Part shown: positions 5,450 through 9,642 of the stretch, one piece after another | Layout: every line of letters begins with the position of its first letter | How positions within the stretch are numbered: the first letter of the stretch is position 1 | Source: Candidatus Peregrinibacteria bacterium | Lineage (GTDB): Bacteria > Patescibacteriota > Gracilibacteria > Peribacterales > Peribacteraceae | Length of the DNA: 9,642 bases | Assembly (NCBI GenBank): GCA_030638845.1 | Contig: DAOWDW010000052.1 | Coordinates: forward strand, 1-9,642 | Direction of reading: 5' to 3' | The notes under the pieces: generated by a model | Seen by the model: the letters and a program-made list of their open reading frames with translations, nothing else | What the model was told of the DNA's origin: nothing | The model's database searches: none | Position numbers and translations under genes: made by a program

Positions 5450-6379
5450 TTATTTTTTTCTATCGTGAAACTTTTGGTGTACCTGTTTAAGTTCGGGATT
5501 AGTAACATGCGTATATATTTGTGTAGTCGAAAGATCTTTATGCCCAAGTAATTCCTGAACAGAACGTAAATCTGCTCCATTTCTTAAAAGATCTGTAGCA
5601 AAACTATGACGCAAGGTATGAGGAGAAGGATCTGATACTATTCCTGCAATAAGGGCATATTTTTTTACAATGTTATAAATAGATATACGAGAAAGACGAA
5701 ATTCTTCACCTGGAGGCATAGCATTTACAGCATCATTTAAATTTCTTATAAAAAGAGGAGACAGGTGATCCAATCTACACTCCATATATTCTTTTATATT
5801 ATCCACTGCGGTATCACTTAAGAAAACAACTCGAATTTTCCCACGTTTACCACGAACTGAAATCTCCCTTGTGTCAAAGTTTAAATCTTTTCGATTCAAG
5901 CTTCGAAGTTCTGCTAAGCGAAGACCAGTAGAAAAAAATAAATGTAGTATTGCACTGTCACGTTTTCCAATTTTTGTGGTAGGGGACGGCGCGTTTAATA
6001 AACGGACTAGTTCTTCCATGGTAAGCACCTTCACCTGCCTCTCCTCCTCTTTAAAACGCTGTACCCTGTCTGGTGGATACACATCTAGCTCTTCATCTTG
6101 AAGTAAATACCGCAAAAAAGCCCTTAAAACAGTTAAATGGTAGTTTTTCGTCCGCACAGAGAGTTTTGTACCTTTTCGAGTAGTTGTAGTCCCCAACTTA
6201 GCTTTTAGGTCTCGTACAACGAGTTTATTTAAGGCAAGGGGATCATTTACAGAAAGAAGTTCAGAAACGAGATTTAATGACCTTCGATAGTTATCTATAG
6301 TCAAAGATGATTTATTTTCTTCTGCCTGTAAATAAACTAAATATCTTTCAATTGCCTGTGAGAGTTCAGATTCTTGCAT
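5450..6379 (-). CDS. xer: Xer-type tyrosine site-specific recombinase
   Basis: 309 residues, the normal length for XerC/XerD. The N-terminal SAM-like core-binding domain (about 1-110; ERYLVYLQAEENKSSLTIDN, RAFLRYLLQDEELD) is followed by the catalytic domain with every active-site residue: Arg154 in TGLRLAEL, Lys178 in VRGKRGK, His254 and Arg257 in PHTLRH, His280 in LLGH, and nucleophile Tyr289 in IYTHV. Family enzymes resolve chromosome dimers by recombining two dif sites at division. A dif-like site lies 38 bases upstream of the start codon, as in single-recombinase systems such as XerS and XerH whose gene sits beside its site. No Shine-Dalgarno sequence is visible. Whether it is the housekeeping recombinase or one carried by an element cannot be told from one locus, but the dif resemblance favours housekeeping. 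Confidence 0.93.
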   Translation of the reverse strand: MQESELSQAIERYLVYLQAEENKSSLTIDNYRRSLNLVSELLSVNDPLALNKLVVRDLKAKLGTTTTRKGTKLSVRTKNYHLTVLRAFLRYLLQDEELDVYPPDRVQRFKEEERQVKVLTMEELVRLLNAPSPTTKIGKRDSAILHLFFSTGLRLAELRSLNRKDLNFDTREISVRGKRGKIRVVFLSDTAVDNIKEYMECRLDHLSPLFIRNLNDAVNAMPPGEEFRLSRISIYNIVKKYALIAGIVSDPSPHTLRHSFATDLLRNGADLRSVQELLGHKDLSTTQIYTHVTNPELKQVHQKFHDRKK

Positions 6380-6393
6380 TATTGGAGAAGGGA

Positions 6394-6468
6394 GTAGTTT
6401 TCCACACCTATATTTAGGTTAACATAATGCATTTTATGTTAATAATGAATTGACATGTGGAAAACTAC
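6394..6468. repeat. 13-bp perfect inverted repeat enclosing the dif-like site
   Basis: GTAGTTTTCCACA (6394-6406) and TGTGGAAAACTAC (6456-6468) are exact reverse complements, centred at 6431, within half a base of the centre of the inner dif dyad (6430.5). Gaps to the dif edges are 10 and 11 bases, so the whole 75-bp structure is symmetric. Each arm contains TTTTCCACA, which fits the DnaA-box consensus TTWTNCACA. The arms could be bound by DnaA or an accessory factor, or could form a cruciform. The left arm is also 14 bases from the xer start and might serve in its regulation. Confidence 0.85.
6417..6444. other. dif: dif-like Xer recombination site (28 bp)
   Basis: Left arm GGTTAACATAA (6417-6427), 6-bp centre TGCATT (6428-6433), right arm TTATGTTAATA (6434-6444): the 11-6-11 plan of Xer sites. 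Compared by eye with the E. coli dif arms GGTGCGCATAA, TGTATA, TTATGTTAAAT, 21 of 28 positions agree. Unlike E. coli dif the inner nine bases of the arms are perfect inverted copies (TTAACATAA / TTATGTTAA), suiting one recombinase binding both sides. It sits between xer and the upstream gene, where strand preference of the genes also changes nearby, consistent with a replication terminus. Confidence 0.82.
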
Positions 6469-6510
6469 AGTATTCAACACTAACATTTACTTAATGCAAG
6501 TTGCTAACAC

Positions 6511-7140
6511 TTAATTACCATCAACATCTATAAATATATCTAATGAATAATACAAAATTCCTAAAACTTCTCGCAAGATAGATAATCTTTCAAAAACAAT
6601 ATCTGGTCTATCCCCTGCTGGGAGTGTACGAAAGTGCTCCCATCCTTGTCTAAAGGCTAGAAAACGTATTCTTGCTAAATGATATCCATCACTAATACCA
6701 ACTATTGGTGCAATACAAGCCATTTCGTTAGCAATTATCCTTGAATACATCAAGTTTTCCCATGTTGAAGTAGCTTTATCTTCTAAATATATATCTTCAG
6801 GAGCAACCCCATACCTCATGGCTGTTCTTCTCATAACTTCTGCTTCACTATCATGTATTTCATCTCCTTTGCCACCAGTAAGTAATAATCTGCTTGCTAT
6901 GCCAGATGTATATAAATTTGCAGCTGTTTTAACCCTTCTTTCTATGCCCGGACCAGAAACAGAACCTTTATGAACTGCAGCACCAAAAACTAGAACGCAA
7001 TCAATTTTAGGAGCCAAAGATGTTCCATCCAGTTGTGAATACACATATACTAATAAACCAACAAAAATGAACATTAAAAAGATTAATAGTAGTACGAAAC
7101 TCTTAAAAGCTAGCCTTATATGTTTATATTCTGGAATCAT
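6511..7140 (-). CDS. SanA/YdcF-like (DUF218) membrane-anchored protein
   Basis: 209 residues. After a short basic start, residues 12-34 form one strongly hydrophobic membrane segment (FKSFVLLLIFLMFIFVGLLV), so the globular domain probably faces outwards. That domain shows the DUF218 signatures: IDCVLVFGAAV (46-56), RRVKTAANLY (68-77), LLLTGGKGDE (85-94), HDSEAEVM (96-103), a threonine/asparagine pair in TWENL (126-130) and SDGYHLARIRFLA (150-162). Relatives such as SanA, ElyC and YdcF influence envelope integrity and lipid-carrier or peptidoglycan metabolism in Gram-negative bacteria; the exact reaction is not established. It follows the 527-residue gene by 8 bases on the same strand and is very likely in the same operon, supporting an envelope role. 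The final stop is 42 bases from the outer repeat of the dif locus. Confidence 0.85.
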   Translation of the reverse strand: MIPEYKHIRLAFKSFVLLLIFLMFIFVGLLVYVYSQLDGTSLAPKIDCVLVFGAAVHKGSVSGPGIERRVKTAANLYTSGIASRLLLTGGKGDEIHDSEAEVMRRTAMRYGVAPEDIYLEDKATSTWENLMYSRIIANEMACIAPIVGISDGYHLARIRFLAFRQGWEHFRTLPAGDRPDIVFERLSILREVLGILYYSLDIFIDVDGN

Positions 7141-7148
7141 ACGAAATT

Positions 7149-8732
7149 TTATAATTCAACATCTATAGAAATATGTGAAGGAATACTAGGAAGTTGATTA
7201 TTCCATGGTGGCCAAATAGAAATTGAGGCATCTTCTACTTCTGGAAGATTTTTTAGTATTCTTAGAGCTACATCTTTATCTTTTCCTAAAATCATATCTC
7301 TTGCCTTTTTACCAAATTTAGCACCATTTGGACTCAAAGGATCCAATATATATTCTTCTGTACCCGAAAGATCTACAGTTAACTTAATCCATGACAAATC
7401 ATCTGAATAGTCTATTACATGCGTAATAAGCCTTTCCATACTTATTGTTTCTCCTAACAAACGCTTTCCATCTTCAACATGTGTTCTTAATTCAGAACTA
7501 AGCATATTTAATATGGCCTGAGAATCATAAGCATATGCAATATATTCTATTGTTCCTGTAATAGGAACAGAAGCCACATACTGACCAAGAAATTGATCAG
7601 GTAGCTGTATATTATTGTACTGCGATATTGTCAATTCATCGTAATACAAAATTTCCATATATTCATCTTCATGTGTTGAGTTGTAAACTTCTTTGTGTTC
7701 ATCTACCAATTGTTTAGCTTCTGCTAAAAGTTCTTGTTCTAATAAAGCTTTTGCTACTACTAAATCATCTGAATGAAGAACTTTTCTATATTCAGTAACT
7801 CCTCCAATAGCAAGCTGCTCATTTTCTGCAAATATTAATAATTGTTCTTCTGGTGTTAAACCTGGAAAATTCCAGTGCAATCCAGCAGGAACATTTCCTC
7901 TATCACCTATTATTTCTCCATAAATATCCTCATTGTCTGCAGCTGCCTTTACAATTTTTCTTTCACCAGAATGAATATTTACAGGTTCTTGCAAACGGAA
8001 AATCATACCTGCATGATTCATAGCTCTAGTCCTCTTTCGCAAACTATAACTTTCTTCAGAATTATTAATTACTGTTAATAAAGTTGTAGCATTTTCTCCT
8101 ATAAACTCTTTGCTTATTTGATCAAATGTAATTGTTTTATCAATAGAATAATGTATTGGTATCAACTCTATTGTTCTTACTCTCTGAGGAATATCTACAC
8201 TAGAACCAGATGAAACAAGAAAGATATTTGCAGTATGAGTAATAGTTTCACCTTTTGGCTTAACAGTTACCTCAGAAGAAGGAAGTAAGCGAAATAATAC
8301 AAAGAAAAAAAGAAATAAAGAAAAAATAATTAAAATCCATACTCTAAGCTTTGGCAGACTTAGAAGACCCATAGATTGTAAATTATTCCTCAGTCTTTGT
8401 TGCCATACTGCAGGAGAAAAAAGACGAATTGCTTCATCTGTAGCCCTATTGCTTCCAAGAATATTTTTTAAATCAGCAATACGTTCTATAACGCGTATTC
8501 CTCTTTTTCTAGCATCTACAATTATTTTTCTCTCCTTGGTTGCAATTCTAATCCTACTGCTAAGTACTGCTATAGCATCCAAAAATTTTGCTCTTTCAGT
8601 AGCATTTCGTGCAAGTAGTGCATCTGGACCAGAAAGGATAAGGAGTAAACTCCCCTCTTTTTCTTTCAAGCGCTTCGCAAGAGCCCGCCAAGACTCAGCC
8701 TCATCTGGAAATACAACAGTAAGTTGTGGCAT
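7149..8732 (-). CDS. One-TM protein with baseplate-J/gp47-like extracellular domain
   Basis: 527 residues in three parts. A soluble N-terminal domain (1-130; SLLLILSGPDALLARNATER, RIRIATKERKIIVDARKRGI) has an alternating beta/alpha pattern and should be cytoplasmic. Residues 131-150 (VWILIIFSLFLFFFVLFRLL) are a membrane helix. The rest (151-527) is a beta-rich outer domain: EVTVKPKGETITHTANIFLV, then LLTVINNSEESYSL, GMIFRLQEPVNI, VKAAADN and RGNVPAGLHWNFPGL. That pattern (strand, FR, KA.A, G-N-V-P-A-G, PGL) is what I recall of CPR proteins annotated as baseplate J/gp47 family, related to phage and contractile-injection baseplate J. No tail or sheath genes are near, so it is more likely a surface protein. 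It starts 18 bases after pgk and ends 8 bases before the SanA-like gene. ATG at 8732 has no Shine-Dalgarno sequence. Function unproven. Confidence 0.65.
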   Translation of the reverse strand: MPQLTVVFPDEAESWRALAKRLKEKEGSLLLILSGPDALLARNATERAKFLDAIAVLSSRIRIATKERKIIVDARKRGIRVIERIADLKNILGSNRATDEAIRLFSPAVWQQRLRNNLQSMGLLSLPKLRVWILIIFSLFLFFFVLFRLLPSSEVTVKPKGETITHTANIFLVSSGSSVDIPQRVRTIELIPIHYSIDKTITFDQISKEFIGENATTLLTVINNSEESYSLRKRTRAMNHAGMIFRLQEPVNIHSGERKIVKAAADNEDIYGEIIGDRGNVPAGLHWNFPGLTPEEQLLIFAENEQLAIGGVTEYRKVLHSDDLVVAKALLEQELLAEAKQLVDEHKEVYNSTHEDEYMEILYYDELTISQYNNIQLPDQFLGQYVASVPITGTIEYIAYAYDSQAILNMLSSELRTHVEDGKRLLGETISMERLITHVIDYSDDLSWIKLTVDLSGTEEYILDPLSPNGAKFGKKARDMILGKDKDVALRILKNLPEVEDASISIWPPWNNQLPSIPSHISIDVEL

Positions 8733-8750
8733 AAAAAGATAAAATATTAA

Positions 8751-9642
8751 CTAAATTAAAAATTTAAGAGCTGGAAGTTCTACACCAGAAAGAAATTCTA
8801 ACATTGCTCCACCTCCAGTGCTTACCCAAGTATATTCATCTAAAGGAAGATTATATCTAATGTGGAAATCTGTAGTATCTCCTCCGCCAATTAAAGATAT
8901 TGCTCCATTTTTTGTAGCCTTATTAACAGCATTTGCAATAACTTTAGATCCTTTTGAGAATGACTGAGTCTCATATTTTCCAAGAGGTCCATTCCAAATA
9001 ATAAGACCAGAATTTTCTATAATATATGCATAATCTAAAGCTGTTTTTTCGCCAATATCAAAAATAATCATGTCATCTGGCACTTCACTAGAAGCAACAT
9101 TCAACATGTTTGCTTCATCAGATGCAAAATCTGCAACTAGTGTATCTGAAGGAAGATACAAAGATGCATTTCCTTCCTCATTACTAAGAGACAATATTTT
9201 CTCAGCCTCTTTCTTATGTTCTTCTTCAAATTTAGAACAACCAATTTTTTTGCCAGATGCACACAACAACGAATTTGCAATTAGTCCTCCTACCAAAATA
9301 TTTTCTCCTACAGAAAAGAAATTCTCTATAACGGGAACTTTTGTTTCCAATTTTGCACCACTTATTACTAAAGTTATTGGCTTTGGGGGGTTTTTAAATA
9401 CAATACTTAAATTGGCTACTTCCTTTTCAAGATGCATACCCATATAGGAAGGAAGATACTTAGGAATGCCTGTCATACTTGCATGATTTCTATGACAATT
9501 TGTAAATGCATCATTTACAAAAATATCTGCTAAAGAAGACAATTCCTTTGCTAATTCATCTCGCCCATCTTCATTTTTACTTTTTTCTCTAGAATCAAAA
9601 CGAACATTTTCTAGAAGTAATACTTCTCCTAGCTTTAAAGAA
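8751..9642 (-). CDS. pgk: Phosphoglycerate kinase, C-terminal three quarters (5' end outside window)
   Basis: Transfers phosphate from 1,3-bisphosphoglycerate to ADP in glycolysis, in the cytoplasm. The reading frame stays open past 9542 to the right edge (LGEVLLLENVRFDSREKSKN is upstream of the internal start), so the gene enters from outside. 296 residues are visible: substrate-binding NDAFTNCHRNHAS, nucleotide-domain start TLVISGAKLETKVPVIENFF, ILVGGLIANSLL, IIWNGPLGKYE, the ATP-loop GGGDTTDF and the closing WVSTGGGAMLEFLSGVELPA. All are classical PGK positions. The ISGAKLETK form differs from the textbook GGAKvsdK but keeps the lysine positions. It appears to lead an operon with the baseplate-J-like and SanA-like genes, an unusual grouping for a glycolytic enzyme. 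Ends in TAG. Confidence 0.96.
   Translation of the reverse strand, partial: SLKLGEVLLLENVRFDSREKSKNEDGRDELAKELSSLADIFVNDAFTNCHRNHASMTGIPKYLPSYMGMHLEKEVANLSIVFKNPPKPITLVISGAKLETKVPVIENFFSVGENILVGGLIANSLLCASGKKIGCSKFEEEHKKEAEKILSLSNEEGNASLYLPSDTLVADFASDEANMLNVASSEVPDDMIIFDIGEKTALDYAYIIENSGLIIWNGPLGKYETQSFSKGSKVIANAVNKATKNGAISLIGGGDTTDFHIRYNLPLDEYTWVSTGGGAMLEFLSGVELPALKFLI

Noticed and set aside
6394..6468. Terminal inverted repeats of a small transposon
   Set aside because: The enclosed 49 bases are a dif-like site with a shared centre of symmetry, and no target duplication is visible outside the repeats.
7149..8732. Phage tail or contractile injection baseplate locus
   Set aside because: Only a baseplate-J-like domain is present, in a membrane-anchored protein between metabolic and envelope genes; no sheath, tube, spike or ATPase gene is near.
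1..9642. UGA recoded to glycine, as in Gracilibacteria and Absconditabacteria
   Set aside because: No gene ends in TGA (nine TAA, four TAG), but no in-frame TGA is needed or seen in the long conserved genes, so the standard code explains everything.
1..9642. CRISPR array, tRNA or rRNA genes
   Set aside because: No regularly spaced repeats and no cloverleaf or rRNA sequence were recognised on either strand; a tRNA or covariance-model scan would settle it.

Overview
The window is AT-rich, densely packed and made of short genes. It looks like a chromosomal piece of a Candidate Phyla Radiation (Patescibacteria) bacterium, probably Parcubacteria-like. Three things suggest this: low G+C with few recognisable Shine-Dalgarno sequences, a one-TM baseplate-J-like protein of a type I associate with CPR genomes, and a single-recombinase Xer gene beside its own dif-like site. 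The assignment is an inference from gene content, not a database match. The standard code fits: all 13 gene ends seen use TAA or TAG, and no long gene contains an in-frame TGA.

Left part (1-4861). The plus strand carries the end of tyrS, an abutting membrane-anchored nuclease-fold protein that appears catalytically dead, a nitronate-monooxygenase-family flavoenzyme with a cysteine-rich tail, and a PIF1-like helicase. Small minus-strand genes lie between them. The most informative is a 58-residue ribbon-helix-helix (RHH) DNA-binding protein at 3198-3374, transcribed divergently from the helicase. Its upstream region holds two copies of a 19-bp palindrome (TGTGTTACA-T-TGTAAYACA) 40 bp apart, and one covers the predicted -10 box. 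This looks like an autoregulated repressor circuit that could also control the helicase.

Middle (4862-5449). This is a patchwork: a G/C-rich hairpin, a 45-residue plus-strand ORF, and a minus-strand 75-residue gene. The 75-residue gene is far richer in G+C than its surroundings, has a strong Shine-Dalgarno sequence, and is probably an import.

Right part (5450-9642). All genes are on the minus strand. An operon-like run, pgk (entering from the right edge), a baseplate-J-like one-TM protein and a SanA/YdcF-type membrane protein, ends just before the intergenic region at 6380-6510. A complete Xer tyrosine recombinase follows. The intergenic region holds a 28-bp dif-like site (GGTTAACATAA / TGCATT / TTATGTTAATA) that agrees with E. 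coli dif at 21 of 28 positions. Unlike E. coli dif it has nearly symmetric arms, as expected if one Xer protein binds both. A 13-bp perfect inverted repeat encloses it, each arm carrying a DnaA-box-like TTTTCCACA core.

Taken together, large genes point right on the left side and left on the right side, G/C strand bias changes sign, and a dif-like site sits next to xer. The window therefore probably spans the replication terminus. The strongest leads are the nested dif/13-bp repeat structure and the RHH-operator circuit; both need comparison across related genomes.
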